From positions 682,001-746,000 of the forward strand of contig CBDCVA010000002.1 of the NCBI GenBank assembly GCA_965222935.1: 64,000 bases of DNA, written 5' to 3'. The stretch's first letter is position 1. Each line of letters begins with the position of its first letter. The notes below the pieces were generated by a model. The model searched no databases and was not told the DNA's origin. It saw only the letters and a list, made by a program, of their open reading frames with translations. Source of the DNA: CBDCVA01 sp965222935 [NCBI: Candidatus Latescibacterota bacterium] (GTDB lineage: Bacteria; Latescibacterota; CBDCVA01). This document shows positions 36,691 through 44,533 of the stretch, piece after piece. The translations under genes and the position numbers were made by a program.

Positions 36691-37503
36691 TCATCTATGC
36701 GGTGCCATGGCGAACGATGGTACAGCGTCCACTCCCGCCGCTGCCATGTAGATGCGGGTCCTGTCGTTCAGGTTGCCGTAGAAGGCCCGGACCTCCGGAT
36801 CAGGGTCATCCCGCCAGAGGGTGGCAGGGATGATGGATTGCTGGCTCATGTAGGGGCGGTCGCGGTGGCCGTAGATGATCTGGACGGTCTTGCGTTCCCG
36901 TTGGGTTGGCTTCACCGTGAGCCCGTGCCACATTGAGCTGTTCCAGAGGGCAGCGGTGCCGGCCGGTCCATACACTTCGTGGCTGCCGGCCCGCTCGAGT
37001 TGAGCGTCTTTGTCCAGCAAGGGGTAGCGGACGGACTCCGGCGAGAGCGTCAAGCAGTGGGTGCTCTCATCCACGTCCGTCAGGTAGGCGGTGAGCTGCA
37101 TGAAGTCCATCCGCAGCGGATGATCGGGCCAGTGAGGCTTGTCCCGATGCCATCCAGTGGAGTGCTCGCCATCGTACGGAACCACGTGGCGGAGAAGAAT
37201 CTCTGAGAGACAGATCGGCCCGCCCATCAACGCCTCCACCAGCGGCAGGACTTTGGGATGGCGGACGAGAGCGTCAAACTCGGGCGAGCTCACCAGCACG
37301 TCGAGGTTGATGGATATGTTCGAGGGCTCCGACGGAGTGTTTGCTGGTCCCCCCAGGCCCGGCTTGCGGTGCCAGCAACACTGGTTGTCCGCGCGGTCGC
37401 GATCGTAGACCTCGAGGTAGTGCTGTACTTCCTCGTCGGTGAGCAGTTTGCCCAGTTCCAGATAGCCATGCTCCTCGAAGAATTCGTAGTCTTGTTTGTT
37501 CAT
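36691..37503 (-). CDS. phytanoyl-CoA dioxygenase (PhyH) family protein, copy 2
   Basis: 270 residues, the same length as copy 1 at 16165. It is very similar throughout, including HxD in GWHRDKPHW and the distal His in MWHGLTVKP, and is identical over the last 30 or so residues. The start ATG 37503 (MNKQDYEFFEEHGYLELG) follows GAGGGGAAGTGAC, the same leader form as copy 1. The similarity extends upstream to ACCAGGGGC and about ten bases past the stop, so a gene-sized unit was duplicated in inverted orientation. It now lies within the cassette array, behind attC site A. Confidence 0.92.
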   Translation of the reverse strand: MNKQDYEFFEEHGYLELGKLLTDEEVQHYLEVYDRDRADNQCCWHRKPGLGGPANTPSEPSNISINLDVLVSSPEFDALVRHPKVLPLVEALMGGPICLSEILLRHVVPYDGEHSTGWHRDKPHWPDHPLRMDFMQLTAYLTDVDESTHCLTLSPESVRYPLLDKDAQLERAGSHEVYGPAGTAALWNSSMWHGLTVKPTQRERKTVQIIYGHRDRPYMSQQSIIPATLWRDDPDPEVRAFYGNLNDRTRIYMAAAGVDAVPSFAMAPHR

Positions 37504-37639
37504 GTCACTTCCCCTCAAGGCCCCGAAGGACCGATTTCGTCCGGTGCCCCTGGTTCGAGGACCTCGCGCAGTCTGCGGCTTGGGGACCATCCAACCGCAG
37601 GGACGACCTATCACAAATCCCAAACCTCGCTGACGATTT

Positions 37640-37768
37640 ATGTGTTCTCTTCTTGGTCATGATGCCCGATCCTCGGAACGCCGGTTGTGGCCATGATGGA
37701 CCTCCCGCCCAGAAAGTGCAGAGGGCAAGATACGCACCCGCTATCTGCTGTAAAGGGATAGTTGCCTA
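37640..37768 (+). repeat. 129-bp direct repeat, copy 1
   Basis: Nearly identical to 41282-41410 in the same orientation (about eight differences in 129). It starts at ATGTGTTCTCTTCTTGG and ends at GATAGTTGCCTA. Its right edge coincides with the crossover core of attC site A (GCCTAAC, 37764-37770), so homology between the two copies stops within a base of the predicted recombination point. It has no terminal inverted repeats and no convincing gene. Confidence 0.85.
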
Positions 37769-37858
37769 ACGTTCCCGCCACTTGCGAACCCGCCGCAGGT
37801 GGGTTGTCGTCAGGCCAAGGAGCGTAAGCGACGCAGCGCAAGTGGACGTGTGTTACAC
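37764..37858 (-). other. attC recombination site A of cassette array
   Basis: On the minus strand the site ends in a perfect core GTTAGGC (37770-37764), the GTTRRRY crossover element. The outer partner is GTGTAAC (37858-37852). The inner arms CCACTTGCG (37778-37786) and CGCAAGTGG (37837-37845) are perfectly complementary, so the single strand folds into the typical attC hairpin. It follows the stop of the HIT gene by 29 bases, the usual placement of attC at the 3' end of a cassette. Confidence 0.8.
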
Positions 37859-37887
37859 GGCCGTGTCCGCCTTTGTATCTTCGAACT

Positions 37888-38364
37888 TTAGTCCAGCTTC
37901 GTCTTTAGCCAAGCTCGGAGCTTCTCGCTGTAGGGCTTACGCTCTTCTGGGGTCGTGGAGCGACGGCGTTCGAGGTAAAGCTGATCCCCTTTCCACCGAG
38001 GAAATACGTGCAGGTGGTAGTGCCAGACATCCTGGTTGCCGGCGGGTTCATTGTGCTGACGCGATGAAACGCCATCGCAATCGTAGAGGTCTTTGAAACC
38101 AATAGAAATCTCTCTTGCCACCTCCTGGATTCTAGCCAGCAAGTGGGTCGGCATCGTGTAGATATTCTCGATGTGCTCGTTGGGGATAACGAGAACGTGT
38201 CCGCGATTCCTAGGCCACCATGCTGAAGAAATGAAAGCCGTAACAGTTTCATCCCGAAAGACAACGTCGTCTTGCATGGTGCTCACATGCTCGTTCTCGA
38301 CCCCTTCCACCACTAGGCAGAATGGACACGTATATTCTTCAGGGGCGTGCGGGTACGTTTCCAT
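37888..38364 (-). CDS. HIT-family nucleotide hydrolase/transferase (cassette gene)
   Basis: 158 residues. The N-terminal CPFCLVVEG is the zinc-binding Cys pair often seen in HIT proteins. GHVLVIPNEHIENIYTMP and the catalytic triad VWHYHLHVFPRW (His-x-His-x-His) define the family. It would hydrolyse dinucleotide polyphosphates or adenosine phosphoramidates. It begins 30 bases past the core of site B and ends 29 bases before site A, a classic single-gene cassette. HIT genes are common passengers of environmental integrons. Confidence 0.9.
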   Translation of the reverse strand: METYPHAPEEYTCPFCLVVEGVENEHVSTMQDDVVFRDETVTAFISSAWWPRNRGHVLVIPNEHIENIYTMPTHLLARIQEVAREISIGFKDLYDCDGVSSRQHNEPAGNQDVWHYHLHVFPRWKGDQLYLERRRSTTPEERKPYSEKLRAWLKTKLD

Positions 38365-38393
38365 TGGCGACTACTTCCAAGGGCGGACATGCT

Positions 38394-38483
38394 GTATAAC
38401 GTTCTCGCCACTTGCGAACCCGCGCAGCGGGTTGCCGAAGGCCAAGGAGCGACAGCGACGCAGCGCAAGTGGACGTGTTAGCT
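38394..38483 (-). other. attC recombination site B of cassette array
   Basis: Core GTTATAC on the minus strand (38400-38394) and outer AGCTAAC (38483-38477). The inner arms CCACTTGCG (38408-38416) and CGCAAGTGG (38464-38472) are perfect complements, with the same arm sequences as site A. The central hairpin AACCCGCGCAGCGGGTT is also palindromic. The stop codon of the Sir2 gene lies inside the outer element. Sites A and B share arms and spacing, as attC sites of one array usually do. Confidence 0.85.
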
Positions 38484-39569
38484 GCTGCTCCCTCTCACCT
38501 TGAGGCGGGGAAGCACATCTTCTACCTTGCCTTCCAAGAATAGATCCTCTTGATGCAGGAATTCGGGCCTATTCGGCGAGATGGCCGTAATCAGAGTCCC
38601 CCGGTCACGGCAATAACTGATCAAGCCATGCTCATCTCTGCCCAAGCCAATGGCGAGGAGCATCCTTCCCTCCTTCAACCAATCCCATCCCTCGCCGGCA
38701 GGTCCAAAGTGCGCTTGGCTTTTCAGATGCACGCTCTTGGATCCTGCACGTTCATGGAGTTTGTCACCATTTCCAGTGATGATGTGACGGACTATACCGA
38801 TTTCTTCGAGACGTGCCAGGGTTTTGTGCGCAACATTCGGCTCTGCCTGAATGAACGCAGCCTGAAACTTCGTCAGTATCTGAGCCAGTCTACGCGGATC
38901 CTCAACCATCAGACTCGCGACTGCACCTGGGAATGGTTCCTGCAGAGGGAAATGCTGTTCCAATCCTGTGTCCCCCTGAAAGCTTGGAATGCCACTTCCC
39001 GCTGAGATGCCTGCGCCAGTGATCGCGATTGCAGAACTTGGAGAGAGGAGGCAGGAGAGTTCTTCCAGTGACACCTGCCTCGCTTCAGCAGGATTTGCCT
39101 TCTGACTCACAGGATAGTAATGGTTTCTCGCCAAAAGGGGATCACCTGAGGCGTCGGGTTTTGGCCAGACCCGTTCAAGATGAAGAGCCCTAAGGTCATC
39201 TGCGTTTCCGTATGTCAGCACAAGATGACTATCTGTGGTCCCACGACGGGTCGCCTTGGATTTGAAATCGACCCGAAATTGATGCCGTTCCTCATGTTTG
39301 AAACAAGCCGATCGAGAGCGACGAAGTGCCTCTCTGAGTGTCAAAACCTTAGAGGACGATTCGTCCTCTGAATGCTCTCCAGAGCATGCGACACACAGAT
39401 CGAGAAGATCTATCGATCCAGCTTCGTCTACTCCCAACCTTCCATAGAACCCAAATGTCCTTCTTCGGCCAGTGAAAGTCCAGTCGAAGTTCGTGAAGCT
39501 TCCCCAGATGGATCGGTAGGTCTGAAGCTGGGAGGAAGTGAGATCCGTCACGTGCATCGTATCTTGCAT
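38478..39569 (-). CDS. Sir2-domain protein with unknown N-terminal domain (cassette gene)
   Basis: 363 residues. Residues 1-175 form an unrecognised, probably beta-rich domain (TFGFYGRLGVDEAGSIDLLD and FRVDFKSKATRRG stand out). Residues 180-360 are a Sir2 fold: GAGISAGSGIPSF (185-197) binds NAD, and TGNGDKLHERAG (265-276) is the TQNxDxLHxxAG motif with Gly for Gln. HLKSQAHFG lies at the catalytic-His region, and LLAIGLGRDEHGLISY leads to TLITAISPN as the C-terminal NAD lobe. The structural zinc cysteines of deacetylase sirtuins are not visible, so NAD hydrolysis (as in defence Sir2s) is as likely as deacylation. It lies between attC sites E and B, with its own stop in B. Confidence 0.8.
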   Translation of the reverse strand: MQDTMHVTDLTSSQLQTYRSIWGSFTNFDWTFTGRRRTFGFYGRLGVDEAGSIDLLDLCVACSGEHSEDESSSKVLTLREALRRSRSACFKHEERHQFRVDFKSKATRRGTTDSHLVLTYGNADDLRALHLERVWPKPDASGDPLLARNHYYPVSQKANPAEARQVSLEELSCLLSPSSAIAITGAGISAGSGIPSFQGDTGLEQHFPLQEPFPGAVASLMVEDPRRLAQILTKFQAAFIQAEPNVAHKTLARLEEIGIVRHIITGNGDKLHERAGSKSVHLKSQAHFGPAGEGWDWLKEGRMLLAIGLGRDEHGLISYCRDRGTLITAISPNRPEFLHQEDLFLEGKVEDVLPRLKVRGSSS

Positions 39570-39592
39570 CCATCACTATGGGAGGGAGCTGC

Positions 39593-39680
39593 AGCTAACG
39601 TCTCAGGGTTTGCGAACCCCGAGCTCGTCGAGGGGCTGCCGAAGGGCCAAGGCTCGATAGCGCCGCTCTGAACCGCCACA
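39593..39680 (-). other. possible attC site E (decayed)
   Basis: AGCTAAC at 39593-39599 is the complement of a perfect GTTAGCT core. GGGTTTGCGAACCCC inside is palindromic as in sites A/B, and GCCGAAGGGCCAAGG resembles the centre of sites B and C. No matching outer element was found on the right. It stands 24 bases before the Sir2 start codon, matching the leader length of the other cassettes. Confidence 0.4.
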
Positions 39681-39685
39681 GGTGA

Positions 39686-40042
39686 ATGAACGGCATGCTG
39701 TTTTGCCGACTTCGGGAATATGATGACATCACCACGACGGGTCAAGGTCGGATTGGGCATTGTGCCTCGCGAGCTAACACCTTACGACACGCCGTGAGAA
39801 TCGGCGGCCGCCCCGATTCGGGCGAGACCTCGCTCCATCACGCGCTAGCGAAGCGGGTGATGGACCCTGAGCACGTCGAGTGCGTTCGCCTCCTGCTCGA
39901 GGCCGGAGCTGACGCAAACCGCAGGACGGAGATGCGTGTCACGTCGATCAACTTCGGCGGGGGCGTTCCCACCGTCGGTGAAACACCGCTCATGTGGGCC
40001 GGCAGGCACCTGCGCGAGGTCCCCATCCTGAGGCTCCTGTAA
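39686..40042 (+). pseudogene. ankyrin-repeat fragment
   Basis: The recognisable part is from about 39825 on: GETSLHHALAK, VECVRLLLEAGADANRR, then a linker and GETPLMWAGRHL, ending PILRLL. These are one and a half ankyrin repeats; the frame stops (TAATAG) where LLKxGAD would continue. The 45 residues before do not resemble ankyrin sequence and the start is uncertain. It is a truncated remnant beside the cassette array. Confidence 0.5.
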
Positions 40043-40162
40043 TAGGCCAGCCTCGACGGCGCTACCATCCGGAGACGGATAGCCTTATCTTTCGGCTACC
40101 GCTAGGACGTCCATCGAACCCGACCGGGACAGGGTCTCCACCATCCCAAGGGAGCGGGGAGC

Positions 40163-41059
40163 ATGCGCGTAGGACAGGGTGAATATCAGTACGACGTTGT
40201 CCACGACTGGGGATGGAACGGAGAGATCGAGGCCTTCGGTCTGGCCTGTGGCGTGGCCTGCGATTCCGAGGACCGGGTCTACGTGTACGTCCGATCGCCC
40301 AGGGCGGAGGTACTGGTCTTCGAGTCCGACGGCCGCCTCTTGAACCGCTGGGGGAGCGATTTTCTCACCACGCCGCACAGCATCTGGATCAGTCCGAACG
40401 ACCGGGTGTACCTGACTGACATGGGCGACCACACCGTCCGGAAGACGACGCTGGACGGTGAGCTCCTCATGACGCTGGGAACCTCGGGGAAGACCGGCGC
40501 GCCCTTCAACATGCCGACGCACGTGGCGGAGGCGCCATCGGGAGACCTCTTCGTCTCCGACGGCTACGGACAGCCCCGCGTACACCGCTTTACGGCCTCC
40601 GGCGAGCTGGTGCTCTCGTGGGGCGAGGAGGGCTCCGGCCCCGGGCAGTTCCTCTTGCCGCACGACGTCCGGCTGGACACCGAGGAGCGCGTCTACGTCA
40701 TGGACCGCACGAACCTGCGCTGCCAGATCTTCGACGCCGAGGGGAAGTATCAGGGAGAGTGGGGCGGTCTCCTCGACCCCAACCACCAGTACATCGCCTC
40801 CGACGGCACCCGTTACGTCACCGAGTGCGGCGAGCGTGCGCCGGGGTTTCAGCTCGAGCCTGCGCTCAGCCGATGGCTGGCCGGGCGGATCAGCGTGATG
40901 AGCGAAGACTGGAAAGTCCTGGCGCGGTGGGGAATGAAGGGTGATGAGCCCTGGCAGTTCAAGGGCGTGCCGCACGGAATCTGGGTAGATTCCAGTGGCG
41001 ACATCTACTGCACTGAGGTCATCGCCGAGGATGGCGTCAGAAAGTTCGTGCGCGTGTAG
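40163..41059 (+). CDS. NHL-repeat six-bladed beta-propeller protein
   Basis: 298 residues with at least five NHL-type blades, seen as repeated turns: RVYVYVRSPRAEVLVFESDG, RVYLTDMGDHTVRKTTLDGE, DLFVSDGYGQPRVHRFTASGE, RVYVMDRTNLRCQIFDAEG (some shown in part), and DIYCTEVIAEDGVRKFV at the end. The layout resembles peptidyl-alpha-hydroxyglycine lyase-like and other NHL proteins of environmental bacteria. No signal peptide is visible. A GGGAGCGGGGAG precedes the ATG. It lies just inside the right end of the insertion in the bat operon. Function unknown. Confidence 0.8.
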   Translation: MRVGQGEYQYDVVHDWGWNGEIEAFGLACGVACDSEDRVYVYVRSPRAEVLVFESDGRLLNRWGSDFLTTPHSIWISPNDRVYLTDMGDHTVRKTTLDGELLMTLGTSGKTGAPFNMPTHVAEAPSGDLFVSDGYGQPRVHRFTASGELVLSWGEEGSGPGQFLLPHDVRLDTEERVYVMDRTNLRCQIFDAEGKYQGEWGGLLDPNHQYIASDGTRYVTECGERAPGFQLEPALSRWLAGRISVMSEDWKVLARWGMKGDEPWQFKGVPHGIWVDSSGDIYCTEVIAEDGVRKFVRV

Positions 41060-41281
41060 ACGTTCCTGCCGAGTCGTTCTGCCCCTTCGTCAGAACCGCG
41101 CCCGCGCGATCTTGACGGTTCTGTGCAGAGCCGTCCGAATTTTATGGCACGGGAGCTATGCGTCATCTGCTTGGGGGGGAGTCACGGAACCGAACGCGAA
41201 GGAAACAGGCGCGGAGGGTGAGAGGGAAGACATCCGGATCGGTTAAGAGGTGGCGGGGATATGGGCAACGCACCACTCGCA

Positions 41282-41410
41282 ATGTGTTCTCTTCTTGGTC
41301 ATGATGCCCGATCCCCGGAACGCCGGTTGCGGCCATGATGGACCTCCCGTCCAGAAAGTGTAGAGGGCAAGATACGCACCCGCTACCTGCCGTAAAGGGA
41401 TAGTTGCCTA
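41282..41410 (+). repeat. 129-bp direct repeat, copy 2, at the bat-operon junction
   Basis: Same sequence and orientation as 37640-37768. It ends GTTGCCTA at 41410, six bases before the ATG of the first resumed bat-operon gene. In copy 1 the same last bases are followed by the attC core; here they are followed by GAAGAATG. The left sides of the two copies are unrelated, so the repeat is bounded at both ends. The 220 bp to the left (41060-41281) holds nothing recognisable. Confidence 0.85.
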
Positions 41411-41415
41411 GAAGA

Positions 41416-42429
41416 ATGCTAGCCACGGCGGCTATCACCGCCCTCATGGTCGCCTCTGCGTTGCTTTCGTGTACCGGAGAAAAGACCCCCAAACTCGACG
41501 AGACCCAGTTCGAGATCGAGGAACGTTACGAGCGTGGGCCGATCACGGTGGAACTGGGGATTGACCGCGGGGAAATCACCATTGCCGAACGGATCACGCT
41601 GGTCCTTCGGGCGACGGTCGACGAGGACTATGAAGTTGAGCTTCCGAAGTTCGGCGAGAAGCTGGAGCAGTTTGGTATCGTCGATTACGAAAGCCCGCCA
41701 TCCCGATTGACCGACGCCGGGCGCGTGCTCACGCAGAAATCCTACGTGCTCGAGCCCTTCCTTTCCGGCGACTATCGTATCCCGCCGGTGGCGATCACGT
41801 TCTGGAAGAAGGACGAGGCGGAACCTAAGCGACACGAAATCGAAACCGAAGAACTAACGATCAAGGTCGAGTCGCTACTGCCCGAGAATATCACGGAACT
41901 GAAGATCAGAGACATCGCCGGTCCCGTCGAGCTTCCAAAGCCGAAACGAGGCTGGATCTATGCCCTTGTGCTCGGTGGACTTGCCCTTGTGGCCGCGCTG
42001 GTGGGCGTTGTGCTCTGGGTGAAGCACCGCAAGAGGGCTGCGGCATTCGTACCGCAAATTCCTTCACACGAACTGGCGTACTACGCGCTGGAGAAACTTC
42101 TCGCCGAGAAGCTACTCGAAAAAGGCCAAGTCAAACTGTTCTACACGCGGGTTTCAGACATTCTCCGCCACTACATCGAGAACCGCTTCGGGCTGCATGC
42201 GCCTGGACGGACCACCGAAGAGTTTCTAAAGGAGCTTCGCGGGCACGATGTACTGCGCCCGGAGCACAAGGCGTTGCTGAGGGAATACCTCGGTCACTGC
42301 GATCTCGTGAAATTCGCCGAGCTTCAACCGACAAATACCGAGATCCAGAAGACGTTCGACGCCTGTAAACAGTTCATCATCGAGACGGAGTCGGAGGAGG
42401 CAAAGGTGCCGATGGCTTCCGGAGTGTGA
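41416..42429 (+). CDS. lipoprotein of the bat operon, DUF4381/BatD-like with one TM
   Basis: 337 residues. The signal ends in a lipobox (VASALLSC), so the mature protein is a lipoprotein. An Ig-like beta domain (about 25-160) resembling the first domain of BatD (GEITIAERITLVLRATVDEDYEVELP) is followed by a transmembrane helix (ALVLGGLALVAALVGVVLWV). A cytoplasmic helical part of about 130 residues contains VKLFYTRVSDILRHYIENRFG, as in proteins placed between DUF58 and batA. The ATG at 41416 has no good ribosome-binding site, which fits a leader destroyed by insertion. TTG 41404 lies inside the repeat and is unlikely. Confidence 0.8.
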   Translation: MLATAAITALMVASALLSCTGEKTPKLDETQFEIEERYERGPITVELGIDRGEITIAERITLVLRATVDEDYEVELPKFGEKLEQFGIVDYESPPSRLTDAGRVLTQKSYVLEPFLSGDYRIPPVAITFWKKDEAEPKRHEIETEELTIKVESLLPENITELKIRDIAGPVELPKPKRGWIYALVLGGLALVAALVGVVLWVKHRKRAAAFVPQIPSHELAYYALEKLLAEKLLEKGQVKLFYTRVSDILRHYIENRFGLHAPGRTTEEFLKELRGHDVLRPEHKALLREYLGHCDLVKFAELQPTNTEIQKTFDACKQFIIETESEEAKVPMASGV

Positions 42430-42452
42430 CGAGGTAGGCGAGAGAGCACGCC

Positions 42453-43511
42453 GTGAAGTTTCAAGCACCCTGGGCATTTCTGATTCTGCTGGCGGTGCCG
42501 GTCGTCGTCTGGCTCCATTTGCGCCGACGCGGCCGGGGGAGCCTGCGGTTTTCATCGACCGGCCACGCTGGGCGTTCCGGCCGGTCGCTGCGACAAAGGT
42601 TGTCCGCGCTGCCGCTGGCGCTCCGCATTCTGGTCCTCGTGCTTTTAGCTTCTGCGCTTGCTCGGCCACAACAAGGTAAAGAGCAGGTCCGTGATATAAG
42701 CAGGGGCGTGGCGATTGAAATGGTCGTCGACCGCTCCGGCAGCATGGGCGTGGAAATGAAATACGGCGGCGAACGGCTGACCCGGCTCGAGGCGGTGAAG
42801 CGCGTCTTCGAAGAGTTCATCTACGGAAACAAGGACGATTTGCCCGGCAGACCCAACGACCTCGTAGGGATGGTGGCGTTCGCCAGATACGCGGATACAG
42901 CTTGCCCGCTGACGCTGGCTCACGGTGCGCTGGCAAGGTTCCTCGAAGGCGTGCATCTGGTCGAGCGGCGGAGCGAGGACGGCACCGCCATCGGCGACGC
43001 TTTAGCACTGGCTGCGGCACGCCTCAAAACCGCAGAAGAGACGCTAGCGCAGCAGATGGAAAACCAGGACAAAAGTTACGAGATCAAGAGCAAAGTGGTC
43101 ATTCTCTTGACCGATGGCCAGAACAACTACGGAGAACGCACACCTGAACAAGCGGCGCAGCTTGCGAAGGAATGGGGGATCAAAATTTACGCGATCGGCG
43201 TGGGCGGAGACGAAGGAGTCACCACGATTCGAACGCTCTTCGGGGACTATAAGGTGCCGGTGGGGCCGGGCGTGGACGTCGGGGCGTTGAAGGCCGTGGC
43301 CAAGGCGACCGGGGGGTTATTCTGGCTTGCCGAGGACGCGGAATCGCTCCGCAAGGTCTACAAGGAGATCGATCAGCTCGAAAAAACCGAGATCGAATCC
43401 GTCCGGTACGTGGACTACCGGGAGCTTTTTACCCCATTTGCCCTCTTGGCGCTCGTCACGATCGCCATCGAGACAGTCCTTTCCTGCACCGTTTTCAGGA
43501 GGATACCGTGA
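42453..43511 (+). CDS. batA: BatA-type von Willebrand factor A membrane protein
   Basis: 352 residues: an N-terminal helix pair (FLILLAVPVVVWLHLRRRG and LALRILVLVLLASALAR), a vWA domain with an intact MIDAS (MVVDRSGSMG), MVAFARYADTACPLTLAHG, and TDGQNNYGERTPEQAA. It closes with a C-terminal helix (FALLALVTIAIETVLSC). It sits in the inner membrane facing the periplasm and is the expected client of MoxR. GTG start; its stop overlaps batB (GTGA). Confidence 0.93.
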   Translation: MKFQAPWAFLILLAVPVVVWLHLRRRGRGSLRFSSTGHAGRSGRSLRQRLSALPLALRILVLVLLASALARPQQGKEQVRDISRGVAIEMVVDRSGSMGVEMKYGGERLTRLEAVKRVFEEFIYGNKDDLPGRPNDLVGMVAFARYADTACPLTLAHGALARFLEGVHLVERRSEDGTAIGDALALAAARLKTAEETLAQQMENQDKSYEIKSKVVILLTDGQNNYGERTPEQAAQLAKEWGIKIYAIGVGGDEGVTTIRTLFGDYKVPVGPGVDVGALKAVAKATGGLFWLAEDAESLRKVYKEIDQLEKTEIESVRYVDYRELFTPFALLALVTIAIETVLSCTVFRRIP

Positions 43512-44533
43512 GCAAGGTGCATCTGGTGAATGTGGAGATGCTCTACCTCCTGTGGGCGGTTGCGCCGTTGCTCGCGGTCTACCTCTACGCAGCGCACAGG
43601 CGCCGTCAGGCGCTCGAGCGTTTCGCCGAGGCGGACCTCTTGCACCGCATCAACGTGAACGCCAGCCCGGGGCGGCGGCGGTGGAAGGCAACTCTTGTCA
43701 TGGCGGCTTTTGTGCTGATCGTCATCGCGCTGACGCGGCCGGGATGGAATCCGGAGCCCAGAGCGCTTGAGCGGCGCGGCCGGGATGTCGTGTTTCTTCT
43801 CGATGTCTCGAAGAGCATGCTGGCCGAAGACCTCAAGCCCAACCGGCTTGAACATGCGAAGCTCGCCATCTGGGATTGCGCGGAACGAATCGAGGGTGAT
43901 CGTGTGGCGCTCGTGGCCTTTGCAGGCTTTGCTGCCGTCGAATGTCCGCTGACGCTCGATTACGGCTTCTTTCGGATGATGCTCGACGGCGTGTCTATCG
44001 ACGGTATCCCTCGAGGCGGAACCATGATCGGCGACGCGGTACGGAAAACCTTGGACGAAGTGTTCGATGACCAGCAGAAGCAATACAAGGATATCATTCT
44101 GATCACGGACGGCGAGGATCACGACAGCTTCCCCATCGAGGCGGCGAGGGAGGCCGGCGAACGTGGCATCCGTATCATCGCCGTTGGGCTCGGAGACCAG
44201 GAGCAGGGAAAGCGCATCCCGATCACAGACGAGAGCGGCCGCCGAGTTTTCCTGAAATACGGGGGTCGGGAGGTTTGGACGAAACTCGACGCGGATACGT
44301 TGCGGAAGATGGTGAACGCGACGCCAGGCGGCAAATACCTCAACGTTGCTACCGGCACGATTGACCTCGGCGACGTGTATCAAAAGCTCATCGCCAGCGC
44401 CGAAAAGCGAGAGCTGGAAGCCATGACAGTGAAACGCTATGAAGAAAAGTTCCAGATCTTCATTGCCCTGGCTTACATCCTACTGTGCATTGAGGCCGCC
44501 GTCGGCATCAGGAAGCGGAGACCAGAGAGATGA
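43508..44533 (+). CDS. batB: BatB-type von Willebrand factor A membrane protein
   Basis: 341 residues with the same plan as BatA: two N-terminal helices (LYLLWAVAPLLAVYLYA and TLVMAAFVLIVIALT), MIDAS FLLDVSKSMLAEDL, ALVAFAGFAAVECPLTLDYG, LITDGEDHDS and a final helix FIALAYILLCIEAAVG. BatA and BatB form the membrane core of the Bat complex linked to aerotolerance and envelope stress. Coupled to batC by an ATGATG overlap. Confidence 0.93.
   Translation: MSKVHLVNVEMLYLLWAVAPLLAVYLYAAHRRRQALERFAEADLLHRINVNASPGRRRWKATLVMAAFVLIVIALTRPGWNPEPRALERRGRDVVFLLDVSKSMLAEDLKPNRLEHAKLAIWDCAERIEGDRVALVAFAGFAAVECPLTLDYGFFRMMLDGVSIDGIPRGGTMIGDAVRKTLDEVFDDQQKQYKDIILITDGEDHDSFPIEAAREAGERGIRIIAVGLGDQEQGKRIPITDESGRRVFLKYGGREVWTKLDADTLRKMVNATPGGKYLNVATGTIDLGDVYQKLIASAEKRELEAMTVKRYEEKFQIFIALAYILLCIEAAVGIRKRRPER

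Noticed and set aside
37505-37660. 51-codon minus-strand frame between the 129-bp repeat and PhyH copy 2
   Set aside because: It ends just before the phyH ATG, but has no counterpart in front of PhyH copy 1 or at repeat copy 2, so it is probably chance.
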